Positions 45,164 to 54,763 of a stretch of DNA of 64,000 nt are shown here, one piece after another. The stretch comes from Pseudomonas sp. SID14000 (GTDB lineage: Bacteria > Pseudomonadota > Gammaproteobacteria > Pseudomonadales > Pseudomonadaceae). The notes under the pieces are model-generated. The model saw only the letters and a program-made list of their open reading frames with translations. It did no database searches and was not told where the DNA came from. The position numbers and the translations under genes are program-made. The stretch is taken from the NCBI RefSeq assembly GCF_002165135.1, contig NZ_NFZQ01000012.1, positions 62,001 to 126,000 of the forward strand, read 5' to 3'. The first letter of the stretch is position 1, and each line of letters starts with the position of its first letter.

Positions 45164-46174
45164 TTACAGGTCAGCCAGTGTCGACACCAGGATCGCCTTG
45201 ATCGTGTGCATGCGGTTTTCCGCCTGCTCGAAGGCGATGCAGGCCGGCGACTCGAACACGTCGTCGGTCACTTCGATACCGTTGGCCAGGTCCGGGTACT
45301 GTTCGGCTATCTGCTTGCCTACCTTGGTTTCGGAGTTGTGGAAGGCCGGCAGGCAGTGCATGAACTTGGTCCGCGGGTTGCCGGTGGACTTCATCAACTG
45401 CGCATTCACCTGATACGGCTTGAGCAGCTTGATGCGCTCACCCCAGGCTTCGATCGGCTCACCCATCGATACCCACACGTCGGTGTGCACGAAGTCCACA
45501 CCCTTGACCGCGGCAACCGGGTCTTCGGTCAGGGTGATGCGCGCGCCGCTTTCCTCGGCGTACTTGTGGCAACGCTCGACCAGGTCGTCATGCGGCCACA
45601 GCGCCTTGGGCGCGGCGATGCGCACATCCATGCCGAGCTTGGCGCCGATCAGCAGCAGCGAGTTGCCCATGTTGTTACGGGCATCGCCCAGGTAGGCGTA
45701 GCTGATGTCGTGCAGTGGCTTGTCGCTGTGCTCACGCATGGTCAGCACGTCGGCGATCATCTGTGTCGGGTGGTATTCGTCGGTCAGGCCGTTGAACACC
45801 GGTACGCCGGCGAACTTGGCCAGCTCCTCGACGATTTCCTGCTTGAAGCCGCGGTACTCGATGGCGTCATACATGCGCCCGAGCACGCGGGCGGTGTCCT
45901 TCATGCTCTCCTTGTGGCCGATCTGCGAGGAGGTCGGGTCGATGTAGGTGACGTTGGCGCCCTGGTCATAGGCAGCCACTTCGAACGCGCAGCGGGTACG
46001 GGTGGAGGTTTTCTCGAAGATCAGCGCGATGTTGTTGCCTTTCAGGTGCTGTTGCTCGGTGCCAGTGTACTTGGCGCGCTTGAGGTCGCGGGACAGGTCC
46101 AGCAAGTAGCGCAGCTCACGGGTGGTGTGGTGTTCCAGGCTGAGCAGGTTGCGGTTGTGAATGTTGAACGCCAT
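45164..46174 (-). CDS. arcB: Catabolic ornithine carbamoyltransferase ArcB (ArgI)
   Basis: This enzyme phosphorolyses citrulline to ornithine and carbamoyl phosphate. The 336-residue protein starts MAFNIHNRNLLSLEHHTTRE. The carbamoyl-phosphate motif STRTRC, the DEYHPTQMIADV segment and the MHCLPAFHN motif are intact. Context between arcA and arcC makes it the catabolic form; some genomes call it argI. Confidence 0.96.
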   Translation of the reverse strand: MAFNIHNRNLLSLEHHTTRELRYLLDLSRDLKRAKYTGTEQQHLKGNNIALIFEKTSTRTRCAFEVAAYDQGANVTYIDPTSSQIGHKESMKDTARVLGRMYDAIEYRGFKQEIVEELAKFAGVPVFNGLTDEYHPTQMIADVLTMREHSDKPLHDISYAYLGDARNNMGNSLLLIGAKLGMDVRIAAPKALWPHDDLVERCHKYAEESGARITLTEDPVAAVKGVDFVHTDVWVSMGEPIEAWGERIKLLKPYQVNAQLMKSTGNPRTKFMHCLPAFHNSETKVGKQIAEQYPDLANGIEVTDDVFESPACIAFEQAENRMHTIKAILVSTLADL

Positions 46175-46243
46175 GACAGCTTCTCCTTGGATTCGGTAGT
46201 GGCCCGGCCGGCGCTTTTTGGGCGCGGCCGGGTGCAATGGTCG

Positions 46244-47497
46244 TTAGTAGTCGATCGGGTCGCGCACGATCGGGCAGGTCATGCAGTGGCCGCCGCCCCG
46301 GCCCCGGCCCAGTTCGCCGGCACTGATGGTGATGACCTCGATCCCGGCCTTGCGCAGCAGGGTATTGGTGTAGGTGTTGCGGTCGTAGCCAATGACCACG
46401 CCCGGCTCGATGGCCACCACGTTGTTGCCGTCATCCCACTGTTCGCGCTCGGCGGCGAAGCTGTTGCCGCCGGTCTCGACCACGCGCAGCTTGACCCCCA
46501 GTTGCTCGCCCACCACCTCGATGAACGACTTGTGTTCGCGGCGCACGTCCATGCCGTAAGGCTTGCTCTCGTCCGGACGAATGATGAACGGCACGATCTC
46601 CTTCACGACTTCCGGGAAGACCGTGACCAGGTCGCGGTCGCAGAAGCTGAACACGGTGTCCAGGTGCATGGCGGCACGGGATTTCGGCAGGCCGGCAACA
46701 ATGACCTTTTCCACCGCGCCTTTGGCGAACAGGTTCTGTGCCAACTGGCCGATGGCCTGGCGCGAGGTGCGCTCGCCCATGCCGATCAGCACGATGCCTT
46801 TGCCGATGGGCATTACATCGCCGCCTTCGAGGGTAGACTGGCCGTGTTCCTTGTCCGGGTCGCCGTACCAGATCTGGAAGTCGGCGTTGGTGAACTGTGG
46901 GTGGAACTTGTAGATGGCGGTAGTCAGCAGGGTTTCCTGGCGTCGTGCCGGCCAGTACATCGGGTTCAGTGTCACGCCGCCATAGATCCAGCAAGTAGTG
47001 TCGCGGGTGAACTGGGTATTGGGCAGCGGTGGCAGGATGAAGCTGGAGTGGCCCAGGTAGTCGTTGTACATCTTGACCACCTCGGCACCTTCACTTTGCG
47101 GCAGGTCCTGCCCGGCAACGCCACCAATCAGGAACTCGGCCAGGTGGCGCGGCTCGAGGCTTTCGAGCCAGCTGCGCACCTCATTGGTCAGGCCGACGCC
47201 GACGGTGTCGGCCGTGATCTTGCGGTCAAGAATCCACTTCAGTGCCTCGGGTTGCTGGACGATGTCGGTCAGCAGGTTGTGCATCTCCAGCACATCCACG
47301 CCACGCTCGCGCATCTTGGTGACAAAGTCGAAATGGTCACGCTTGGCCTGGTCGACCCAGATCACATCGTCGAACAGCAGCTCGTCACAGTTGCTTGGCG
47401 TCAGGCGTTTGTGCGCCAGGCCCGGCGAGCAAACCATCACTTTGCGCAGTTTGCCGGCTTCGGAGTGGACACCGTACTTCTGTTTTTCAGCGGACAT
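46244..47497 (-). CDS. arcA: Arginine deiminase ArcA
   Basis: ArcA converts arginine to citrulline and ammonia. The 417-residue protein ends GGHCMTCPIVRDPIDY, where Cys405 corresponds to the catalytic cysteine (406 in the P. aeruginosa enzyme). Other active-site segments are EGGDVMPIGKG and GMGERTSRQAIGQ. It is 33 bp downstream of arcD. Confidence 0.97.
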   Translation of the reverse strand: MSAEKQKYGVHSEAGKLRKVMVCSPGLAHKRLTPSNCDELLFDDVIWVDQAKRDHFDFVTKMRERGVDVLEMHNLLTDIVQQPEALKWILDRKITADTVGVGLTNEVRSWLESLEPRHLAEFLIGGVAGQDLPQSEGAEVVKMYNDYLGHSSFILPPLPNTQFTRDTTCWIYGGVTLNPMYWPARRQETLLTTAIYKFHPQFTNADFQIWYGDPDKEHGQSTLEGGDVMPIGKGIVLIGMGERTSRQAIGQLAQNLFAKGAVEKVIVAGLPKSRAAMHLDTVFSFCDRDLVTVFPEVVKEIVPFIIRPDESKPYGMDVRREHKSFIEVVGEQLGVKLRVVETGGNSFAAEREQWDDGNNVVAIEPGVVIGYDRNTYTNTLLRKAGIEVITISAGELGRGRGGGHCMTCPIVRDPIDY

Positions 47498-47530
47498 GGT
47501 TTCATTCCTCCAATTGAACGAAGACGTGGG

Positions 47531-48958
47531 TCAAAGGGTCAGGAAGCCGTCGTACAGGCCAAAGGCTGCCACCAGGGCGCCGATGATCACGGCTGCGAAG
47601 ATCAGTTTTTCCACGTTGGTGAAGACAGGTTGGCCTACCTCACGCTTGGCCTTGGCGAACAGGATCGCGCCAGGTGCATAGAGCAGGGCCGAGAGCAGCA
47701 GGTATTTCACACCGCCGGCGTACAACAGCCAGATGGCGTATAACAGGGCGATGCCACCGATGATCAGGTCTTTCTGCCGTTCGGCCAGGGCCTGTTCGTA
47801 GGTTTCACTGCGCACTGCCAGCAGCACGGCATAGGCTGCCGACCACAGGTAGGGCACCAGGATCATCGAAGTGGCCAGGTAGATCAGCGACAGGTAGGTG
47901 CTGTTGGAGAACAGCGTGATCACCAGGAAAATCTGCACCATGGCGTTGGTCAGCCACAGGGCGTTGGCCGGTACCTGTTTGGCGTTCTCGCGGCGCAGGA
48001 ACTCCGGCATGGTGTGGTCCTTGGCCGCGGCGAACATGATTTCGGCGCACAGCAGCACCCACGACAGCAGGGCCCCGAGCAGCGAGATGATCAGACCGAC
48101 GCTGATCAGCACCGCACCCCAGTGGCCGACCACATGTTCCAGCACGGCGGCCATTGAAGGGTTCTGCAGTTTGGCCAGTTCCGGTTGGGTCATGATGCCC
48201 AGCGACAGCACGTTGACCAGCACCAGGAACAGCAGCACAGTCACGAAGCCGATCACCGTGGCCTTGCCCACGTCGGAGCGTTTTTCCGCCCGCGCCGAGA
48301 AGATGCTTGCGCCCTCGATGCCGATGAACACCCATACGGTGACCAGCATCATGTTGCGCACCTGGTCCATCACGCTGCCCAGTTCGGGCGTTCCCAGGCC
48401 CCAGATGTCAGCGGTGAAGATGTCGAGCTTGAAGGCGAACAGGCAGATCAGGGCGAACAGCACCAGTGGCACCACCTTGGCCACGGTGGTGACCAGGTTG
48501 ATGAACGCCGCTTCCTTGATGCCGCGCAGCACCAGGAAGTGCACGGCCCACAGCAGCACTGAGGCGCCAATGATGGCGGCCGGGGTGTTGCCTTCGCCGA
48601 AGATCGGAAAGAAGTAGCCCAGGGTGCTGAACAGCAGCACGAAGTAGCCGACGTTGCCCAGCCAGGCACTGATCCAGTAGCCCCAGGCCGAAGAGAAGCC
48701 CATGTAGTCGCCGAAACCGGCCTTGGCGTAGGCGTACACCCCGCCATCCAGGTCAGGCTTGCGGTTGGCCAGGGTCTGGAACACGAACGCCAGGGTCAGC
48801 ATGCCGACCGCGGTAATGGCCCAGCCGATCAGTACAGCGCCAACCCCCGCGCTGGCAGCCATGTTTTGCGGCAGCGAGAAGATCCCGCCACCAATCATCG
48901 AACCGACGACAAGTGCAACTAGCGCGCCGAGTTTTAGTTTTCCGGATGAATCAGACAT
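47531..48958 (-). CDS. arcD: Arginine/ornithine antiporter ArcD
   Basis: ArcD exchanges external arginine for internal ornithine. The 475-residue APC-superfamily protein has about 13 helices and the family start LGALVALVVGSMIGGGIFSL. It is the first gene of arcDABC. A second copy of the same length is divergently placed at 49394. An ANR-like dyad is centred about 67 bp upstream of the start codon. Confidence 0.96.
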   Translation of the reverse strand: MSDSSGKLKLGALVALVVGSMIGGGIFSLPQNMAASAGVGAVLIGWAITAVGMLTLAFVFQTLANRKPDLDGGVYAYAKAGFGDYMGFSSAWGYWISAWLGNVGYFVLLFSTLGYFFPIFGEGNTPAAIIGASVLLWAVHFLVLRGIKEAAFINLVTTVAKVVPLVLFALICLFAFKLDIFTADIWGLGTPELGSVMDQVRNMMLVTVWVFIGIEGASIFSARAEKRSDVGKATVIGFVTVLLFLVLVNVLSLGIMTQPELAKLQNPSMAAVLEHVVGHWGAVLISVGLIISLLGALLSWVLLCAEIMFAAAKDHTMPEFLRRENAKQVPANALWLTNAMVQIFLVITLFSNSTYLSLIYLATSMILVPYLWSAAYAVLLAVRSETYEQALAERQKDLIIGGIALLYAIWLLYAGGVKYLLLSALLYAPGAILFAKAKREVGQPVFTNVEKLIFAAVIIGALVAAFGLYDGFLTL

Positions 48959-49018
48959 TTAACAACTCCTGCCAGGAGAAAGTTGACGACAGAGTAAATC
49001 CGACGCCGCTGCCATTCG

Positions 49019-49032
49019 CTGACTTGGGTCAG
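49019..49032 (-). promoter_or_regulatory. ANR-like box for the arcDABC operon
   Basis: CTGAC-TTGG-GTCAG is a perfect 14-bp dyad close to the ANR/FNR consensus TTGAT-N4-ATCAA (core TGAC/GTCA). If it acts at -41.5, the -10 would fall on TACTCT and transcription would start near 48984, giving a leader of about 25 nt for arcD. Confidence 0.55.
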
Positions 49033-49306
49033 TTCATGGCGACGTGAAGTAGGAAAAATCCTTCACGAGGCTCCTGGAGAGTGCCGACAACTTCTGCTGC
49101 AGGCCTTGCACGCTGGCACCTCCATGTCCTTCTAGAGCAAACGCTCTGTTCAGCCTGCGATGCTTGAAGCTAGCTGCTTTTGCCGCTTTCGCAAATTTTT
49201 CACAAGAATTTCGAGTTTTATCGGATTCTTCTCTAGTTGCTCAGGAGCTGCTAGTTTTTACTCGAAGGGTGTCATAGACAAAGCAGTTATTAGTGCTATA
49301 GCTTCC

Positions 49307-49320
49307 TTGATCAGGATCAT
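49307..49320 (+). promoter_or_regulatory. ANR box for the second arcD gene
   Basis: TTGAT-CAGG-ATCAT matches the ANR consensus at 9 of 10 defined bases. A site at -41.5 predicts a start near 49355, with a TTTATA/TATATG -10 region at 49335-49342 and a leader of about 40 nt. Confidence 0.7.
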
Positions 49321-49393
49321 TATAAGTAACAGCATTTATATGGCCCGCATGGCTGTTTCAACTCCATGACAGCGCGCAAAAAAAGGAAGGCTC

Positions 49394-50821
49394 ATGAGCG
49401 AACCGGGACAGAAGCTGCGCCTGGGCGCGCTGATCGCGTTGGTGGTCGGCTCGATGATTGGTGGCGGGATCTTCTCGTTGCCGCAAAACATGGCAGCGCG
49501 AGCCGACGTGGGGGCGGTGCTGATCGGCTGGGCCATCACTGCAGTCGGCATGCTGGCCCTGGCGTTCGTGTTCCAGACCCTGGCCAACCGCAAGCCGGAA
49601 CTGGACTCGGGGGTGTACGCCTACGCCAAGGCCGGTTTTGGCGAGTACATGGGTTTTTCCTCGGCCTGGGGCTACTGGATCAGTGCCTGGCTGGGCAACG
49701 TCGGCTACTTCGTGCTGCTGTTCAGCACCTTGGGCTTCTACTTCCCGGTGTTCGGCGAAGGCAACACGCCAGTCGCCATCGGCTGCGCCTCGCTGCTGCT
49801 GTGGGCGGTGCATTTCCTGGTGCTGCGCGGCATCAAGGAAGCGGCGTTCATCAACCAGGTGACCACCGTGGCCAAGGTGGTGCCGTTGCTGATTTTCGTG
49901 GTGATCGCGGCGTTCGCCTTCCGCGCCGATATCTTCACCCGTGACATCTGGGGCCTGAGCAACCCGCAGTTCGGCAGCGTGCTGGAGCAGGTGCGCAACA
50001 TGATGCTGGTGACCGTGTTCGTGTTCATCGGTATCGAGGGGGCCAGCGTATATTCCGGGCGCGCCCAGCGCCGCTCGGATGTGGGCAAGGCCACGGTGAT
50101 CGGGTTCCTGGGGGTGCTGGCGCTGCTGGTGCTGGTCAACGTGCTGTCGTTGGGGGTGATGACCCAGCCGGAGCTGGCCGGGCTGCAGAACCCGTCACTG
50201 GCCTCGGTGCTGGAGCATATCGTCGGGCCCTGGGGCGCCTTGCTGATCAGCATTGGCCTGGCGGTTTCGCTGCTCGGCGCACTGTTGTCCTGGGCGCTGC
50301 TGTGTGCCGAGATACTCTTCGCCACGGCGCGGGACAAGACCATGCCGCGCTTCCTGGCCAAGGAAAACGCCAACCATGTGCCAGCCAACGCCCTGTGGTT
50401 GACCAACTGCATGATCCAGGGCTTTCTGCTGATCACGCTGTTTTCCGCCGGTACCTATACCAGCCTGATCTACCTGGCCTCGTCGATGATCCTGGTGCCC
50501 TACCTGTGGTCGGCGGCCTACGCCGTGCTGTTGGCGTTGCGTGCAGAAACCTACACCGGGCAGCCGGCCCTGCGCCGCAAGGACCTGCTGGTGGCGCTGG
50601 TTGCCCTGGCGTATGCCGTGTGGCTGTTGTACGCCGGCGGGCTCAAGTACCTGCTGCTGTCGGCGCTGCTGTACGCGCCGGGCGTGATCCTGTTCGCCAG
50701 GGCCAAGCATGAGCAGGGAAAAACCTTGTTCACCACCTGGGAAAAGCTGATTTTCGCTGCCGTGCTGGCAGGCGCTGCGCTGGCGGCCTATGCCCTGTAT
50801 TCAGGGCTGCTGAGCTTGTGA
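49394..50821 (+). CDS. Second arginine/ornithine antiporter, ArcD paralogue
   Basis: A 475-residue APC-family antiporter. The first 165 residues are mostly identical to those of the arcD product (for example LALVVGSMIGGGIFSLPQNM-type start and GFSSAWGYWISAWLGNVGYF), and both proteins are the same length. AAGGAAGG precedes the ATG. It is divergent from the arc operon and has its own ANR box. Its 3' end overlaps the convergent DUF454 gene by 21 bp. Confidence 0.93.
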   Translation: MSEPGQKLRLGALIALVVGSMIGGGIFSLPQNMAARADVGAVLIGWAITAVGMLALAFVFQTLANRKPELDSGVYAYAKAGFGEYMGFSSAWGYWISAWLGNVGYFVLLFSTLGFYFPVFGEGNTPVAIGCASLLLWAVHFLVLRGIKEAAFINQVTTVAKVVPLLIFVVIAAFAFRADIFTRDIWGLSNPQFGSVLEQVRNMMLVTVFVFIGIEGASVYSGRAQRRSDVGKATVIGFLGVLALLVLVNVLSLGVMTQPELAGLQNPSLASVLEHIVGPWGALLISIGLAVSLLGALLSWALLCAEILFATARDKTMPRFLAKENANHVPANALWLTNCMIQGFLLITLFSAGTYTSLIYLASSMILVPYLWSAAYAVLLALRAETYTGQPALRRKDLLVALVALAYAVWLLYAGGLKYLLLSALLYAPGVILFARAKHEQGKTLFTTWEKLIFAAVLAGAALAAYALYSGLLSL

Positions 50822-51217
50822 CGGGGCAGGGCAGGCGGCGTGCTCCGGGCGTGACCAGATCCACAGGTTGCCCAGGGTCATGCCGGTGATGGCCAGGAAC
50901 ACCGGCCAGCGGTGTTCCAGGAACGTCAGCATCAGGCCCGCGCACAGCAGCATGCTGAAGGTTGCGCTGACCTTGGCCCGGCGCTGGATCACCTTGCCAT
51001 TGCGCCAGTTGTACAGGATCGGCCCGAACAGCCGATGGTTCTCCAGCCAGGCAGACAGGCGTGGCGAACTGCGGGTGGCCGCCCAGGCGGCCAGCAGGAT
51101 GAATTCGGTGGTCGGCAGGCCGGGAATGACGATCGCGACCAGGCCCACGCCCAGGCTCACGTAAGCCAGGATCGCATACAGCAGGCGGGCGAGTTTCGAG
51201 CGGGCGGGTAGGGTCAT
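50801..51217 (-). CDS. DUF454 (YbaN-like) inner-membrane protein
   Basis: A 138-residue protein with an N-terminal helix pair (YAILAYVSLGVGLVAIVIPG, then LPTTEFILLAAWAATRSS, the DUF454 signature) and a further hydrophobic stretch near residues 85-115. Function is unknown. It lies 54 bp downstream of the heme oxygenase gene on the same strand; E. coli ybaN has no clear role to transfer. Confidence 0.85.
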   Translation of the reverse strand: MTLPARSKLARLLYAILAYVSLGVGLVAIVIPGLPTTEFILLAAWAATRSSPRLSAWLENHRLFGPILYNWRNGKVIQRRAKVSATFSMLLCAGLMLTFLEHRWPVFLAITGMTLGNLWIWSRPEHAACPAPSQAQQP

Positions 51218-51271
51218 GGTCTCACTGCATAAAACGGTTCGGCCGCGGCTAGGGTGGCCGGGTACGGCGTG

Positions 51272-51865
51272 TCAAACCAGCGCGGTATCCGTAGCATAGG
51301 CGTACTTGAGCAGCGCGGTGAAGCGCTCGAAGGCAGCAACTGCGCCGCGTTCGGCAGCGGCTTCCTCTTCGGCCGACAGTGCCAGGCCATCCAGAATGCG
51401 GGTGAACTGCTTCCAGCCTTCGGCACGGCCACCGGCCGGTTCGCCCAGGTGGCGGGCACCGAAGCTGTCGGACAGTTCCAGGGCCACCGCACGCTTGATC
51501 AGAAACGCAGCGCCCAGTTTGGAGCCTTCGGAGACGAAGATCCAGCCCATTGCCTCGCCCAGGCTCGGGTTGCGCAGGGCGCCCGGCACGGCTGGCGGCA
51601 CTTCGGTGTCGAGGTCGGCGAGGTCCTGGCGGGCCTGTTCGGCGCGGCAGCGCTGGGCCAGATCGGGGACGATGGCAATCAGTTGGGGGGCGTTGTACAG
51701 CGCCTGCAGTTCGGCCTGGAACAGGTACTGGGCGACCACGAAGCGGGCGAAGCTTTCGCGGCTGTCGAAGGGCGCGTGGGCTTTGACCAGGGCATCCAGT
51801 TCGGCGTGCGGGGCGTGGGTGATCTGGTTCAGGCGCTGGGAGCGCAGGGCTGGGCGGTCGGTCAT
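51272..51865 (-). CDS. hemO: Biliverdin-producing heme oxygenase
   Basis: Heme oxygenase opens the heme ring to release iron, biliverdin and CO. The 197-residue protein starts MTDRPALRSQRLNQITHAPH; the proximal His is probably one of those in THAPHAELD. The distal-helix glycines lie in LGEAMGWIFVSEGSKLGAAF. It is downstream of a TonB heme-type receptor with FecIR, so it completes a heme-iron acquisition module. AAGGA precedes the ATG. Confidence 0.88.
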   Translation of the reverse strand: MTDRPALRSQRLNQITHAPHAELDALVKAHAPFDSRESFARFVVAQYLFQAELQALYNAPQLIAIVPDLAQRCRAEQARQDLADLDTEVPPAVPGALRNPSLGEAMGWIFVSEGSKLGAAFLIKRAVALELSDSFGARHLGEPAGGRAEGWKQFTRILDGLALSAEEEAAAERGAVAAFERFTALLKYAYATDTALV

Positions 51866-51957
51866 GGGGCAGTCCTTGAAAAAAGGGGCGTCTGGAAACA
51901 AGACGAAACAGCGGGGGCGGGACAGTAAAAAAAGCCGGTATTTGTGCTGGTAGTGAC

Positions 51958-52050
51958 GGCCTCTTCGCGGGTGAACCCGCTCCCACAGGGATTGCGCAGA
52001 CCTCGGGCCTGTGATGTCACTGTGGGAGCGGGTTTACCCGCGAAGAGGCC
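51958..52050. repeat. REPIN between heme receptor and hemO, 30-bp arms
   Basis: 51958-51987 (GGCCTCTTCGCGGGTGAACC...) pairs with 52021-52050 with one difference (GTGAAC versus GTAAAC, a G-T wobble in the hairpin). Same family as the copies at 21.4 and 63.1 kb. Confidence 0.9.
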
Positions 52051-52087
52051 GGCACTGACGAAACAAACCTGTCAGCGATAATCCAGG

Positions 52088-54691
52088 TCAGATATCCCAA
52101 ACCACATTGATGCCGAAGTTGCGCCCCGGCATGGTCAGGCGGTCGATGTTGGCCGGCTGGGTCACAGCCGCTTCACCCTGGCCGTCGTAGCTGCGTACCG
52201 AATCCCACTGCCAGTACTGCTTGTCGGTGAGGTTGTACAGGCCGGCGTTGATGGTCACGTCGTCGGTGACCTTGTAGTAACCGGTCAGGTCCAGCACCCC
52301 GTAGCCCGGGGTGCGGAACTTGGAACTCGAGCCGTCGGGTGAGTAGAAGGTGCTGTCGTCGACGCGGGTCTTGCGCTTGACCAGTGTCCAGCTCAGCAGG
52401 CCGCCGTAGTGCTGTTGTTCGTAACCCAGGCCGAACACGCCCTTGAGCGGGTTGACGCTGTTCAGTGGCTCGCCGGTGTCATCGTTGCGGCCATGGGTGT
52501 AGGCGATCGAGCCCTGGGTATACAGGCCCTGCGGCGCACCGAAGTGGTCGAGGTTCAGGCGGCCCTTGACCTCGGCACCCTTGATGGTGGCGTGCTTGAT
52601 GTTGTTGGCCTTGAAGGTCTGCTCCAGGTTGGCGCTTTTTACGGCGTCCTCGTCGATGAAGTCGCGGTACTTGTTGTAGAACAACGCCACGTCGAAGTTG
52701 CCGGCGTCGAAGTTGCCACGCAGGCCGGTTTCATAGCTTTTGCTCTTTTCGGGTTCGAGGCCCGGGTTGCCTTCTACGCGGTAGCCTTGCTCGATGTTCT
52801 CGAACTTCCCGTACATGGATTTGGCGGTCGGGGTGCGGAAACCTTCGGCGTACTGGCCATACCAGGTGTAGTTGTCGTTGAAGGCGTAGGTCAGGCCGAA
52901 CTTGGGCGAGATACGGTGCCACTTCTTGTCCGAGTCGTCCTGGGAGGTGGGTGCGGTACCGGAGGATTCCAGGCCACGCAGGAATTCCCTGGTGAACCTG
53001 GGCTCCATGCGCGTGTAGTCGTAACGGGCGCCAGGCATGAAGGTCCAGTTGTTCCAGCGGATTTCATCCTGAACGAACAGGCTGTAGGTGTTCACGGTCG
53101 GGTCCGGGAAGTCGCTGACCAGGGCCTGGCCGTCTGCCGGGCGCTCGGCGCCAGCGGCGGAACAACCTGAGCCAACGGCCAGGCAGGTGCCGGTGCCGCT
53201 GCGCGAACCGGTGACCTTTTCGTGCTTGAGGGTGGTGCCGTAGGTCAGCAGGTGGTCGGTGGCGCCGAGGCTGAAGGCCTTGTCCAGCTGGGCGTCGAAT
53301 ACCCACTGGCGGTCCTTGTAGGTGGTGTCGCGGGTACGCAGCACCTGACGGCCAGGCGGTGCGTAGACTTCCTCGGTGTGCTGGTCGGTCTTGGCGATCT
53401 GGTAGTTCAGGCTCCACTTCACATGGTCGGCGACCAGCGAATCCATGGCGAACTCATGGGTGATGCCAAAGCGTTCGCGGGTGATGGTGTCGTTGCCATT
53501 ACGCGCCTTGTAGTAACCCGAGGCTCCAAGGCCAGGAATGAACGGCCCGCCCACCGCACTGAGTATGTTCTGGTCGCGATCATCCTTGTAGCGTTCGTAG
53601 GTGAAGCCCAGGCGCGCGTCGTCGGCGTAGTTCCAGCCCAGCTTGGCCAGCACGTTGGTGGTGCGCACGTCCATCGGGTTGGCTTCGGTACGGGACAGGC
53701 CGTCACCACTGTGGCCGCCGTGGGTCTCGGTTTCGTGACCGTTGCGCTGGCTCAGGTGCAACAGGCCGTCGAACTCGCCCTGGCGGCCGGCGACGGTGGC
53801 GGAGGTCAGCCAGCTTTCGTCGGCCGAGCTGTAGCCGGTCTTCAGGCGGGCGCCTGCGTCCTTGCCGGGTTTGATGATGTCGTCCGGGTCGAGGGTGAAG
53901 TAGCTCACCGCCCCGCCGATGGCGTTGCTGCCATACAGCACCGAGGCCGGGCCGCGGAGGATTTCCACACGCTTGACGATCTCCGGGTCCACGTAGTTGC
54001 GCTGGGTCTGGGCGTAGGGGCCGAAGAAGAAGCTGTCGGGGATCGACACGCCATCGACCTGGGTGAGGATGCGCTCGCCGTCGATGCCACGGATGTTGTA
54101 GCCGTTCAGGCCGCTGCGTTGGGCGGTACCGGCTACCGACACACCCGGCTCGTAGCGCACCAGGTCCTGGATGTTGTTGACGTTCTCCCGGTCCAGTTGC
54201 TCGCGGGTCTGCACGCTGACGGTGCTCGGCACCTGGCTGACGTCCTGGGCGCTGCGGGTGGCGCTGACGGTCACCTGCTGCAGGGCAATCACATTGGCAC
54301 TGGTCTGGCGTTCGAGCACCACATTGCCATTGCTGATCTTGCGAAAGCCCAGGCCGGTGCCGTGCAGCAGGCGCTTGAGTGCAGCTTCCGGCGGTAGCGA
54401 ACCCTGCACCCCTGGCGATGCCACGCCGTCGGCCAGTTCGGCGCTGAAGCCGACCTGCCAGCCGGTGACCTGGCTGAAAGCATTGATGGCCGAAACCAGC
54501 GGCTGTTGGCCGATGCTGAAGCGGTAGTCGCCCATGCGCGGGCTGCTGGCCTGGGCCGGCTCGGCGGCCAGCGCCGGCAGGCTGCAGGCGCCGCTGGCGA
54601 GCAGGGCCAGGTTCAGTAGGGAAAGGCTCAGGAGGGACAGTTGCCCTCTATGGCGAGGAAGGGTGGAGGGGCGGGTAGGACCTGTGGACAT
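52088..54691 (-). CDS. TonB-dependent heme/iron receptor with STN domain (HasR-like)
   Basis: An 867-residue outer-membrane receptor. After a signal peptide (about residues 1-42) there is an STN signalling domain (DYRFSIGQQPLVSAINAFSQ to about residue 125), a plug (VRYEPGVSVAGTAQ, ILRGPASVLYGSNAIGGAV) and a barrel ending NFGINVVWDI. The STN domain and the neighbouring fecI-fecR pair show that it signals ligand binding through the anti-sigma factor. A heme ligand is inferred from the adjacent heme oxygenase. Confidence 0.9.
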   Translation of the reverse strand: MSTGPTRPSTLPRHRGQLSLLSLSLLNLALLASGACSLPALAAEPAQASSPRMGDYRFSIGQQPLVSAINAFSQVTGWQVGFSAELADGVASPGVQGSLPPEAALKRLLHGTGLGFRKISNGNVVLERQTSANVIALQQVTVSATRSAQDVSQVPSTVSVQTREQLDRENVNNIQDLVRYEPGVSVAGTAQRSGLNGYNIRGIDGERILTQVDGVSIPDSFFFGPYAQTQRNYVDPEIVKRVEILRGPASVLYGSNAIGGAVSYFTLDPDDIIKPGKDAGARLKTGYSSADESWLTSATVAGRQGEFDGLLHLSQRNGHETETHGGHSGDGLSRTEANPMDVRTTNVLAKLGWNYADDARLGFTYERYKDDRDQNILSAVGGPFIPGLGASGYYKARNGNDTITRERFGITHEFAMDSLVADHVKWSLNYQIAKTDQHTEEVYAPPGRQVLRTRDTTYKDRQWVFDAQLDKAFSLGATDHLLTYGTTLKHEKVTGSRSGTGTCLAVGSGCSAAGAERPADGQALVSDFPDPTVNTYSLFVQDEIRWNNWTFMPGARYDYTRMEPRFTREFLRGLESSGTAPTSQDDSDKKWHRISPKFGLTYAFNDNYTWYGQYAEGFRTPTAKSMYGKFENIEQGYRVEGNPGLEPEKSKSYETGLRGNFDAGNFDVALFYNKYRDFIDEDAVKSANLEQTFKANNIKHATIKGAEVKGRLNLDHFGAPQGLYTQGSIAYTHGRNDDTGEPLNSVNPLKGVFGLGYEQQHYGGLLSWTLVKRKTRVDDSTFYSPDGSSSKFRTPGYGVLDLTGYYKVTDDVTINAGLYNLTDKQYWQWDSVRSYDGQGEAAVTQPANIDRLTMPGRNFGINVVWDI

Positions 54692-54748
54692 CGGAAGCGC
54701 TCCCTGACGCGCGGACTGTTATAGGTAATGGCTGTACTCGCTTTCAAA

Positions 54749-54763
54749 CGAGAATCAGTTGCA
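54749..54763 (-). promoter_or_regulatory. Weak Fur-like site upstream of the heme receptor
   Basis: On the minus strand TGCAACTGATTCTCG matches the 7-1-7 Fur motif TGATAAT-N-ATTATCA at 10 of 14 bases. It lies about 60 nt upstream of the receptor start in the 201-bp gap after fecR. The match is only moderate. Confidence 0.35.

Larger units (their letters stand above)
48959..49393. promoter_or_regulatory. Divergent control region of the two arcD genes
   Basis: A 435-bp region with no supported gene; part (about 49160-49350) is unusually A/T-rich. It contains two separate ANR-like dyads, each placed to serve one of the divergent antiporter genes. A short frame at 49160-49369 has no ribosome site or family features. 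Confidence 0.6.

Noticed and set aside
45044..47743. Long plus-strand frame (about 899 codons) antisense to arcA and arcB
   Set aside because: Lies opposite two confidently identified enzymes, starts inside a REPIN, and its product shows no recognisable domain.
49160..49369. Small open frame (69 codons) between the two arcD genes
   Set aside because: No ribosome site, spans the ANR box and promoter of the second antiporter, and its composition reflects the A/T-rich spacer.
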